In this document: in pieces, positions 1 through 6,628 of the stretch
Numbering within the stretch: the first letter of the stretch is position 1
How the letters are laid out: the number at the start of each line of letters is the position of its first letter
Origin: Archaeoglobaceae archaeon
GTDB lineage: Archaea; Halobacteriota; Archaeoglobi; Archaeoglobales; Archaeoglobaceae
DNA: 8,049 bases
Direction: 5' to 3'
Assembly: GCA_025058955.1 (NCBI GenBank)
Contig: JANXDV010000052.1
Location: 1-8,049, forward strand
Position numbers and translations under genes: made by a program
The notes under the pieces: generated by a model
What the model saw: only the letters and a program-made list of their open reading frames with translations
What the model was told of the DNA's origin: nothing
Database searches by the model: none

Positions 1-762
1 CCTCTGAAGATCATAAGCGATCATGCTAAGGTAAATGAGGAGAAGACGAGAAGAATTCTAAAAGCTTTGGGAGATGAGGGAATTGTTTTGAACAAGCAAA
101 CAGAATACGAAGGGGCAACATTCACTTTTTCCGGCTTGAGCTTATACTCTCTTTATTTGCTCGTTGAAAGCGGAGAGGTAAAAGCGATCGGCAAGAAGAT
201 GGGAGAGGGTAAAGAGAGTTTGGTATACAATTGCATTTCCAAAAGAGGCGAAGCGGTGATAAAGTTTCATAAGCTGGGTTACCCGAGCTTTAAGAAGGTA
301 GTGGAGAAAAGAGACTATGGAAATCTTAACTTCTCTGTTCTTTCGATAAGATCTGCAAAGAGGGAATTCAGCGCTATGAGAAAGCTTCAAGGACTTGCAG
401 TGCCAGAGGCATATGCTTGGGAAGGAAATGCGGTGCTAATGCAGTTGATAGATGCGAAGGAGATGTTTAAGGTTAAAGTTGAAAATCCTGAGGAGCTTTT
501 GGATGCTCTCATTGAAGAGGTTGCAAAGTTCTATCGTAGGGGGGTTATTCATGGCGATCTCAGCCCTTTCAACATTCTCGTAAATGAAAACGGTTTTTGG
601 ATAATTGATTTTCCTCAGAGCTTAGAAGTTGGCGAAGACAATTGGAAGGAAATTCTTTTAAGAGATCTCGAGAACCTGCTGAAGTATTTCAGCAGAAGCT
701 ATAGGATAGAAAGAGATATGAATTCTGTGATCGAAAGAATTCTCAGTGATCGTAGGAGTTGA
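1..762 (+). CDS. rio2: RIO2-type atypical serine/threonine kinase (5' partial)
   Basis: RIO2 is an ancient atypical kinase/ATPase that acts on pre-small-subunit ribosomal particles in the cytoplasm and is released late in 30S/40S maturation (family knowledge). The frame is open from base 1, so the gene is cut at its 5' end; 253 residues are visible and about 30 are probably missing, judged from the ~280-residue archaeal proteins. The TTG at 67 is internal, because family-like winged-helix sequence continues upstream of it. In order: the end of the N-terminal winged helix (ending near YEGATFTFSGLSLYSL), the ATP-binding loop GEGKES (nt 202-219), the lysine in VIKFHK, the RIO2 segment SFKKVVEKRDYG, the hinge around MQLIDAKE, the catalytic loop HGDLSPFN (Asp codon 556-558) and the metal-binding IIDFPQS. 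All key kinase residues are present. The 3' end overlaps the next gene by 17 bases, which suggests a shared transcript. Confidence 0.95.
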   Translation, partial: PLKIISDHAKVNEEKTRRILKALGDEGIVLNKQTEYEGATFTFSGLSLYSLYLLVESGEVKAIGKKMGEGKESLVYNCISKRGEAVIKFHKLGYPSFKKVVEKRDYGNLNFSVLSIRSAKREFSAMRKLQGLAVPEAYAWEGNAVLMQLIDAKEMFKVKVENPEELLDALIEEVAKFYRRGVIHGDLSPFNILVNENGFWIIDFPQSLEVGEDNWKEILLRDLENLLKYFSRSYRIERDMNSVIERILSDRRS

Positions 763-2581
763 TGTCCTCGGACATAGAAAATTCGCTTTAATTGCGATCG
801 ATGGAGAAGAAGAGTTAAGGAGAGTTGTATCCAAAAATAAACTATTCAGAACGATAAAAGAGCTTAAGCCAGAGATCGTTGCGGTCGACAACATTAGCGA
901 GATCTTCAAGTCAAAAGAAGAGCTGATGCAATTTTTAAAGAATACAAACACGAGATTGGTGCAAATAGCAGTAGATGCCTCTTTACCAGTCCTTGCAAGG
1001 AGATTTGGAATAAAAATGAATCCTCGAGATCCTTTTGACGAGGCAAGAACTTGTGCTTATCTTTCAAGCTTTGAAATAGGATATGAAGTTTCGGTATTCA
1101 CAGACAAAACTCAGATCGTGGTTTCAAGAAATCGAAGTCTTGGAAAAGGGGGTTGGAGACAGAAAAGATATGGGAGAAAAGTTCACGATGCGGTTAGGAG
1201 TGTTTATAGAGAGATAAAATCGATCTTAGATGATTCTGGGCTGGAATACACTGAAAGTGTTAGGGAGAGATTTGGAGGTATTTCAAGAGGAGAGATCATC
1301 GTCAACGCACCGAGAGAGGAGGTGCCAATTAGCTCTTTTAAGACGAAAGACGTTCAAGTGAAGGTCAGTTCAGTGGAGAAGGAGAGAGTTGAATTAATTC
1401 CACTCTCAAGATCTAAGAGATATCTAATCGCTGGCATAGATCCTGGAACAACCACAGCGGTTGCGATCATGGATTTGGCGGGAAATCTGATCTCGATCAG
1501 GAGCAAGAAAGACTGGAATATCTCGGATGTTGTAGAATTCATCACAGAGCATGGAAAGCCTGTGATCGTTGCAACAGATAAAAAGAATCCTCCCGAGTTC
1601 GTTTCAAAGATCAAAGCTTCTTTTAATGCGGTGCTCCATTCTCCAAAGGAGGATCTGAATGTAGATAAGAAAAGGGAATTGACTTCGAAATACAAAATTC
1701 TGAATGATCACGAAAGGGATGCACTTGCTGCTGCGATTGATGCTCTGAACTACTACGAGAGTAAATTTAGGAACATAGAGAAAAGAGTTCCAGCGGGAAT
1801 AGATGCAGAGAAAGTAAAGGCAGAAATTATAAAAGGAACACCTTTGAAGAGTCTATTTGAAGAGAAGAAAGTTGAAAAAGTTGAGAAGAAAGAGGTTATC
1901 GATTCGGATCTAATTTCTACAATAGAAAAAAAGGACAAGAAGATCAGAGAGCTTTTAGAGGAGAATGAAGTTCTGAAGAAGCAGATAGCGGAATTGAAAG
2001 ATGAGATCGAGAGGTTGAGGGCAAGAATAGCAAGTTTTTCAAGTGAGGAGAAGGAGAGAATCAGAAAGGAAACATACATCAGAAATCTGGAGTTCAGGGT
2101 TACTGAACTTCTATCGGAGATAAAGGAGAAAGATTCTGAAATTTCAAAGCTTAAAGAGCAGATAGAATTGCTCAAAAAACTCAAGTTTGGCGAATTTATG
2201 GGATGGAAAGAAGTAAAGATTCTGAAGAAGCTCTCGAAGGATGAAATTGAGCAGAATAAAGACATAGGTGAAGGAGACATTGTTTATATCATTGATCCAA
2301 GCGGAGGGGGCAAAAACATTGCCGAAATGCTTTGCGAGAGAAAGATAAAGGCGGTTATAACAAGTGGGGAGATGTCTCATCTTGCCAAGGAAGTCTTTGA
2401 CTCTTACGGAATCCCAAGGATCAAGGCGGAAGAGTTGGAAATCATTGGAAGTGAGAGTTTCGCTTATGTTAGCCCCAGTTTTGAGGAAATATATCGTAAA
2501 AAGCTTGAAGAGCTTAGAAAAATAAGAATAGACAATATAGAAAAGCTTTTCGAGGAGTATAGGCGAACAAGAAGATTATGA
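746..2581 (+). CDS. DUF460/COG2433-type predicted nuclease with two RNase H/RuvC-like domains and a coiled coil
   Basis: This is an archaeal conserved protein of unproven function, placed from memory in the RuvC/YqgF-type RNase H-fold family. The start is GTG at 746, the first start codon after an in-frame TGA at 728-730; it places the first strand (IVGVDVLG) at the N-terminus. Residues ~1-110 look like a first RNase H fold, with acidic candidates D6, D48 (IVAVDN) and D98 (DPFDEA). Residues ~125-165 are basic (GKGGWRQKRYGRK) and could bind nucleic acid. Residues ~226-338 form a clearer RuvC-like domain, with the IAGIDPGTTT motif (D232), VIVATD (D278) and NDHERDALAAA (D321, H322, D325). Residues ~372-480 are a charged heptad-type coiled coil. 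Residues ~485-580 form a compact C-terminal domain with IDPSGGGKN, which is not a Walker A motif, followed by a charged helix. Family membership is fairly sure; nuclease activity is inference. The gene is translationally coupled to both neighbours. Confidence 0.9.
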   Translation: MIVGVDVLGHRKFALIAIDGEEELRRVVSKNKLFRTIKELKPEIVAVDNISEIFKSKEELMQFLKNTNTRLVQIAVDASLPVLARRFGIKMNPRDPFDEARTCAYLSSFEIGYEVSVFTDKTQIVVSRNRSLGKGGWRQKRYGRKVHDAVRSVYREIKSILDDSGLEYTESVRERFGGISRGEIIVNAPREEVPISSFKTKDVQVKVSSVEKERVELIPLSRSKRYLIAGIDPGTTTAVAIMDLAGNLISIRSKKDWNISDVVEFITEHGKPVIVATDKKNPPEFVSKIKASFNAVLHSPKEDLNVDKKRELTSKYKILNDHERDALAAAIDALNYYESKFRNIEKRVPAGIDAEKVKAEIIKGTPLKSLFEEKKVEKVEKKEVIDSDLISTIEKKDKKIRELLEENEVLKKQIAELKDEIERLRARIASFSSEEKERIRKETYIRNLEFRVTELLSEIKEKDSEISKLKEQIELLKKLKFGEFMGWKEVKILKKLSKDEIEQNKDIGEGDIVYIIDPSGGGKNIAEMLCERKIKAVITSGEMSHLAKEVFDSYGIPRIKAEELEIIGSESFAYVSPSFEEIYRKKLEELRKIRIDNIEKLFEEYRRTRRL

Positions 2582-3360
2582 ATCTCCTTTTCTCATCGAT
2601 GTTCCTTTATGAATACTCTACAGACATGATCGCCAAGGCTGTTGAAGCTTCTGAATACGACGGAGTGGAGTTCTGGATCGAAACGCCTTATTTTTGGATC
2701 GATCGCGCTTTAGAAAAGCTTGAATGCTTCGCTGGCATGGAATTAGCATTTCATGCTCCAGTTCTCGATCTGAATCCAGTTTCTGTGAACAACGATCTCT
2801 GCGAATTAACTCTAAAAGAGACTCTTTACACAATCTCCTTAGCCAAAAAGACAAATGCTAAGATGGTTACAATTCATGCGGGAAAAAGAAGTGCTTACAG
2901 AGAACCAGTTTGGGCGGATTACAACTCTTTGCACAAATACTTGCGGATCTCTTCGAGATTTGCGAGAATCAAGGAGAAGATCTTATGCTTAGAAAATTCT
3001 GAGCAAAGCATAAACAATCTCTGCAAAAAAGCTGAAGAGCTTAGAAAGTTCGCAGAATTCTATGATCTTTCGATCACTTTTGATGTAAAACATGCTATAG
3101 CAAATGCGGAAGAATTCTACAGTCTTTTAAGCAGATTTCAAAATGTTCACATAAGCGATTCAGATGAGAAAAGAAGGCACGTTCAAGCGAGCAAGAGCGA
3201 GAGAATTGCAAAGATCTTAAGAGATCTATCGGAACTCGGCTATGATGGTTTTATAACTGTTGAACTCGACGATCTCGGCATAGGAAACATGGATTTTGGA
3301 AAAAAAGTTGAGATTCTGAAAGAAGAGGCGGAATTCGTTAGGAAAATTTTTAAAAAGTAG
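2578..3360 (+). CDS. TIM-barrel protein, AP endonuclase family 2 / sugar phosphate isomerase-epimerase superfamily
   Basis: At 260 residues this is a typical single-domain TIM barrel of the superfamily that holds endonuclease IV and xylose isomerase-like sugar isomerases. Visible metal-ligand candidates run in the expected order: H59 (FHAPVLDLNP), H100 (TIHAG), E139 (LENS), D169 and H172 (FDVKHA), H191 (VHISD), H201 (RRHVQ) and E229 (VELDD). These match most endonuclease IV ligand positions as I recall them, but the Asp two residues before H201 is an Arg, and the final motif is VELD rather than the usual LETP. A metal-dependent isomerase/epimerase is therefore as likely as a DNA repair enzyme, and I do not assign a substrate. 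ATG at 2578 overlaps the previous stop as ATGA, so translation is probably coupled; the upstream purines (AAGAAG) give only a weak ribosome site. No signal peptide or membrane segment is seen, so it is probably cytoplasmic. The 3' end overlaps the convergent ATPase gene. Confidence 0.85.
   Translation: MNLLFSSMFLYEYSTDMIAKAVEASEYDGVEFWIETPYFWIDRALEKLECFAGMELAFHAPVLDLNPVSVNNDLCELTLKETLYTISLAKKTNAKMVTIHAGKRSAYREPVWADYNSLHKYLRISSRFARIKEKILCLENSEQSINNLCKKAEELRKFAEFYDLSITFDVKHAIANAEEFYSLLSRFQNVHISDSDEKRRHVQASKSERIAKILRDLSELGYDGFITVELDDLGIGNMDFGKKVEILKEEAEFVRKIFKK
3343..3360. terminator. possible bidirectional A/T tract at the convergent gene ends
   Basis: The tract is four A, five T, then five A (3343-3356). 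It gives a T5 run on the plus strand (3347-3351) and a T5 run on the minus strand (3352-3356), inside the 11-base tail-to-tail overlap of the two stop regions. Archaeal RNA polymerase ends transcription at T-rich tracts on the non-template strand (established). Five T is short, and no stem-loop is evident, so this is a weak candidate. Confidence 0.25.
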
Positions 3361-5854
3361 TATTGATTTTGCGATTGAAAAACTTGAAGATCAATTTCTC
3401 AAATTCGACTACAAAGAAGACCGAAGAAGTCAAAGCAAGAGTTTTTAGCCACTCTTCTAAGCTCATAGGCTCGAGTTTTAGTATGGAGGAGTAATTTGTC
3501 ACATATATCTGAAGGGCTAACGTCAAGAAGATCCCGAGAATTGCGTATTTGTTCCTCAAACCTACTTCAAAGAAGCTCTTTTCGATATAAGGAGTCAGCA
3601 GATACCAAATCCCAACTGCAATAATAGCGTTGACTGCGGAAGACATCTTTCCGGTGTCGAAATACAAGTAATACGCCAAAACTACGCTTAAAATCGAGAT
3701 ATATATGATCCTGAATATAATTCTATTGTGAAGAATTTCTCCTCTCGTCGGCTTCATCTTGAGCAGATCTTTTTCCCGAGCTTCGAAGACGATCATCATC
3801 CCAAGCAAACCAGAAGTGACTGTGTTGATCCAAAGAATGTGCAATGGTAGCATTGGCATCGCTATTCCAAGAGCGAAGGCGACGAGAACGATCATTCCCT
3901 GTCCACCGTTTGTTGGAAGCATCCATGAGATCATTCTTTGGATCTTTCTAAACACATTTCTGCCCTCTTCGATCGCTTTGACGATCGTTGAAAAGCTGTC
4001 ATCCATCAATACCATGTCTCCCGCCTCTTTTGCAATGTCACTCCCACTACCCATTGCAATTCCTATCTCAGCTCTTTTCAATGCGGGAGCATCATTAACT
4101 CCGTCTCCAGTTACCGCAACAACTTCACCATTCTCCTGTAAAGCCTTAACAATTTCAAGCTTCTGCTCTGGCGTTGTTCTCGCAAAAATCGAATACTTTT
4201 TAACCGCTTCTCTAAGATCTAAATTTTCAAGTTCTTTTCCAGTGATCACATCTCCCTCGATCCCCGCATTTCTCGCAATCGTCAAAGCTGTGCTTGGATG
4301 GTCTCCTGTAACCATCAAAACTCTAATACCTGCAGACTTACAATTTTCAACACTCTCTCTACTGTCTTCTCGCAATGGATCGATTAAGCACTGATATCCA
4401 AGAAATTCGAGGTTTTTGAGATCGAATCCATTGAAATTATCAACCCTTTTGAATGCAAATGCAATTGTCCTCATACCTTTGGCACTGCAAATATCTGGAA
4501 TTTTCTCCGAGACCATGGTTTCTACAACCTCTGGAGCTCCTTTTACAATAATGTAAATGCCATCCTTAGTTTTCGCTGAAACCGCCATGAACTTTCTCTT
4601 AGAATCAAATGGAATTTCGTCGAGGATCTCATAATCTTCAGTCACCCCGCTTCTTATTGCAAGCTCGAGCAAGGCTATTTCAAGTGGATCGCCTTTGCAA
4701 TTTCCAGATTCACAAATGGCTCTATTGCAAATGTATCCCGCTAAGATTATTTTTCTCAGGTCTTCTCCCAATACTTTCTCACCATTTTTATAAAAACCAT
4801 CATCCCTAACCTCATACTCCCCCATGGGGGTTACGATCTTCACGACTTGGAGCTTGTTCTTCGTTAAAGTTCCAGTTTTGTCAGTGCATATAACCGTGAC
4901 TCCGCCAAGCGTTTCAACGGCAGGTAAAGATTTTATTAAAGTATTTCTTTTTGCCATCTCTTTAACTCCAAAGGCGAGAGCAAGAGTTACCGTAGCTGGA
5001 AGAATTTCTGGAATTACCGCAACAGCAAAGCTTATTGCAGATAAAAAGGCATAGGAGCTTTCATATCCTCTATAAAGTCCAAGCAAAAATATTAGCAAAG
5101 ACACAAAGACGATTCCGATCGAGATTTGCCTTGCAAATAAGCCCATTTTTGCAATTAGTGGTGTCTGAACACTCTCTTCCAGCCCTTTACCGATTTTACC
5201 CATCTCAGTTCTTTCACCAGTTGAAACAACAACCGCTTTTCCCCAGCCTGAAGTGACAATACTCCCAGCGTATAGCATGCAAGTTCTCTCGGGAACTATT
5301 GCATCTTCAGGAACCTTTTTATTATTCTTTTCAACAGGGAAAGATTCTCCGGTTAGCATCGATTCATCTACAAATAACTCTTTGCTTTCCACAATTCTCG
5401 CATCCGCAGGAACCTTCATTCCCGCCTCTACGATTATTATATCTCCCGGAACGATATTTTTAGAATCAATCTCGACAACTTTTCCTCCAGAAAAGATTAA
5501 AGCCTTTGGGATTAAAAATTTCCTTAGCTCACGCATTATGCTCTCCGCTTTCCACTCTTGGAGAAATCCAAGGATCGCTCCAAGAAATATTATTGCGAAT
5601 ACTATAAAAGCTTCCAAATGTTGATTTAGATAAATTAGAAGAATCATCGAAACCACAAGAACTAAAACAAGCGGATTCCAAAACTGTTTCAGAAAAACGA
5701 GCAATTTCTTCTTCTCCTTTACCTTTATCTCGTTTAAACCATAAGTTTTCAGTCTATTTTTTCTTTCCTCCTCACTAATTCCATTCAGATCTGTTTTTAA
5801 AGCCTTTAAAACTTCCTCTACTTCCAAAGCCCAGAACTTCATCCAATCCCTCAT
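3350..5854 (-). CDS. P-type (P2-like) cation-transporting ATPase, ten membrane segments
   Basis: This integral membrane pump, 834 residues long, is driven by an aspartyl-phosphate cycle. In order: N-terminal cation-ATPase domain (~6-55), M1-M2 (~60-98), actuator domain with TGES at 168-171, M3-M4 (~243-295) with PEILP at 282-286, phosphorylation motif DKTGT with D325, nucleotide domain with FDSKRKF (416) and KGAPE (438-442), TGD at 516-518, hinge TGDGVND (582-588), then M5-M10. All catalytic motifs are intact. Length and layout resemble the PMCA/SERCA/PacL/CtpF branch, not heavy-metal pumps (no CPC) and not KdpB. In the ion site, M5 has N649 and Q652 where SERCA has Asn and Glu, and M6 has N677 and S681 where SERCA has Asn and Asp. 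A standard Ca2+ specificity is therefore doubtful; the ion is unknown. Start: ATG at 5854 is the longest, but ATG at 5842 (residue 5) has a better GAGGG ribosome site and may be the true start. The gene lies 9 bases after the E1-like gene, probably in the gyrB transcript. Confidence 0.94.
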   Translation of the reverse strand: MRDWMKFWALEVEEVLKALKTDLNGISEEERKNRLKTYGLNEIKVKEKKKLLVFLKQFWNPLVLVLVVSMILLIYLNQHLEAFIVFAIIFLGAILGFLQEWKAESIMRELRKFLIPKALIFSGGKVVEIDSKNIVPGDIIIVEAGMKVPADARIVESKELFVDESMLTGESFPVEKNNKKVPEDAIVPERTCMLYAGSIVTSGWGKAVVVSTGERTEMGKIGKGLEESVQTPLIAKMGLFARQISIGIVFVSLLIFLLGLYRGYESSYAFLSAISFAVAVIPEILPATVTLALAFGVKEMAKRNTLIKSLPAVETLGGVTVICTDKTGTLTKNKLQVVKIVTPMGEYEVRDDGFYKNGEKVLGEDLRKIILAGYICNRAICESGNCKGDPLEIALLELAIRSGVTEDYEILDEIPFDSKRKFMAVSAKTKDGIYIIVKGAPEVVETMVSEKIPDICSAKGMRTIAFAFKRVDNFNGFDLKNLEFLGYQCLIDPLREDSRESVENCKSAGIRVLMVTGDHPSTALTIARNAGIEGDVITGKELENLDLREAVKKYSIFARTTPEQKLEIVKALQENGEVVAVTGDGVNDAPALKRAEIGIAMGSGSDIAKEAGDMVLMDDSFSTIVKAIEEGRNVFRKIQRMISWMLPTNGGQGMIVLVAFALGIAMPMLPLHILWINTVTSGLLGMMIVFEAREKDLLKMKPTRGEILHNRIIFRIIYISILSVVLAYYLYFDTGKMSSAVNAIIAVGIWYLLTPYIEKSFFEVGLRNKYAILGIFLTLALQIYVTNYSSILKLEPMSLEEWLKTLALTSSVFFVVEFEKLIFKFFNRKINTTF
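5848..5852 (-). promoter_or_regulatory. candidate ribosome binding site favouring the internal ATPase start
   Basis: On the minus strand GAGGG is followed by five bases (ATTGG) and then ATG at 5842. The site overlaps the upstream ATG at 5854, whose own leader (GAGCTAAAAAC) has only a weak match to the 16S anti-Shine-Dalgarno. This favours residue 5 of the long form as the start. Confidence 0.4.
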
Positions 5855-5863
5855 GTTTTTAGC

Positions 5864-6628
5864 TCATTTAAGTCTTCTGATCTCGCAATCCCCAAAGTAG
5901 TTCTCTTCAAAAATGTCTTCAAGCTTCCCATTGCAAACCAAACATTTTTCACTCTTTTTCAGCTCAAACTCGAAGAAGCTCATCGTAGATGTGTCCAATC
6001 TTAAAATTTTTCCTTTTAAAATCTCTCCATAGCCTGTGATCAGCTTTATAGCCTCTAAAGCTTGAAGACATCCAAATAATCCCGCAACAGCGCCAATTAT
6101 TGCTCTTCCACCAATTTGAGACATCTTTGGAAGATAGCATCTATAACATGGACTTCCGAGGAAAGTCGAAATTTCTCCCTCGAAGGCATAAACCGCAGAA
6201 TGAACAAATGGCTTTTTCAGCAAAAAGCAAGTATCGTTCAAAATGTATCGAACTCTAAAGCTGTCTGGACAGCCAATAATCACGTCAAATTGTTCGATCA
6301 ACTTTTTTGCATTGCTTGGAGATATTTCGAAGGGATAGATCTCAACTTCAACTTCAGGATTGAGTTTTTTAACAAAAAGTCCTGCAGATTCTGCTTTGTT
6401 CATTCCCAAGTTGCCCGCATGTATTGTCTGCCTTTGCAAGTTCGATTTTTCCACAATGTCCCCATCTACAATTCCCAATCTTCCTATCCCAGCGGATGCT
6501 AAATACTGGATCACCGCACTTCCTAAACCACCCGCACCAACCACAAGAGCTGACGCTCTGGCAATCTTCTCTTGCCCCTCAACGCCAAAGATCTCGATCT
6601 GTCTCGAATACTTTTCGAGATCAAACAT
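5864..6628 (-). CDS. ThiF/MoeB/HesA-family E1-like adenylating enzyme
   Basis: Enzymes of this family adenylate the C-terminal Gly-Gly of small ubiquitin-like sulfur carriers (MoaD, ThiS, SAMP) for molybdopterin/tungstopterin, thiamine or thio-tRNA synthesis (family knowledge). I start at ATG 6628, giving 254 residues, because FDLEKYSRQIEIFG is the normal N-terminus of the family and a GAGGA site lies six bases upstream. The frame extends to 6730, but that would add 34 non-family residues lying inside gyrB. Visible motifs are R9, the nucleotide loop GAGGLGS (31-37), D55 (VDGD), NLQRQ with R66, K78, and D122 (GCPDSFRVR). Two zinc pairs are present, C161-x-x-C164 and C229-x-x-C232, and the family helix LQALEAIKLITG is at 188-199. 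The cysteine usually found in the loop after the first CxxC is absent, and that loop is a few residues short. The gene overlaps gyrB by 8 bases and sits 9 bases before the ATPase. The partner carrier protein is not in the window. Confidence 0.92.
   Translation of the reverse strand: MFDLEKYSRQIEIFGVEGQEKIARASALVVGAGGLGSAVIQYLASAGIGRLGIVDGDIVEKSNLQRQTIHAGNLGMNKAESAGLFVKKLNPEVEVEIYPFEISPSNAKKLIEQFDVIIGCPDSFRVRYILNDTCFLLKKPFVHSAVYAFEGEISTFLGSPCYRCYLPKMSQIGGRAIIGAVAGLFGCLQALEAIKLITGYGEILKGKILRLDTSTMSFFEFELKKSEKCLVCNGKLEDIFEENYFGDCEIRRLK

Noticed and set aside
40..560. Frequent GAATTC sequences in the plus-strand genes as a possible repeat or signal.
   Set aside because: They fall in different codon contexts (Glu-Phe, Arg/Lys-Ile) and are irregularly spaced, so codon preference for GAA, AGA and TTC is enough to explain them.
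1753..2280. A 175-codon open frame on the minus strand, rich in Ser and Phe.
   Set aside because: It is the antisense of the Lys/Glu-rich coiled coil of the DUF460 protein (GAA/AAG codons read backwards as TTC/CTT). It has no recognisable domain.
2296..2325. Glycine-rich IDPSGGGKN in the DUF460 C-terminal domain as a Walker A nucleotide-binding loop.
   Set aside because: The first Gly of GxxxxGK is an Asp and the Ser/Thr after GK is an Asn. No Walker B partner is evident.
3759..4394. A 211-codon open frame on the plus strand inside the ATPase gene.
   Set aside because: It is antisense to the catalytic and hinge region of a fully supported P-type ATPase. Its low-complexity Ser/Ile/Pro content is typical of a shadow frame.
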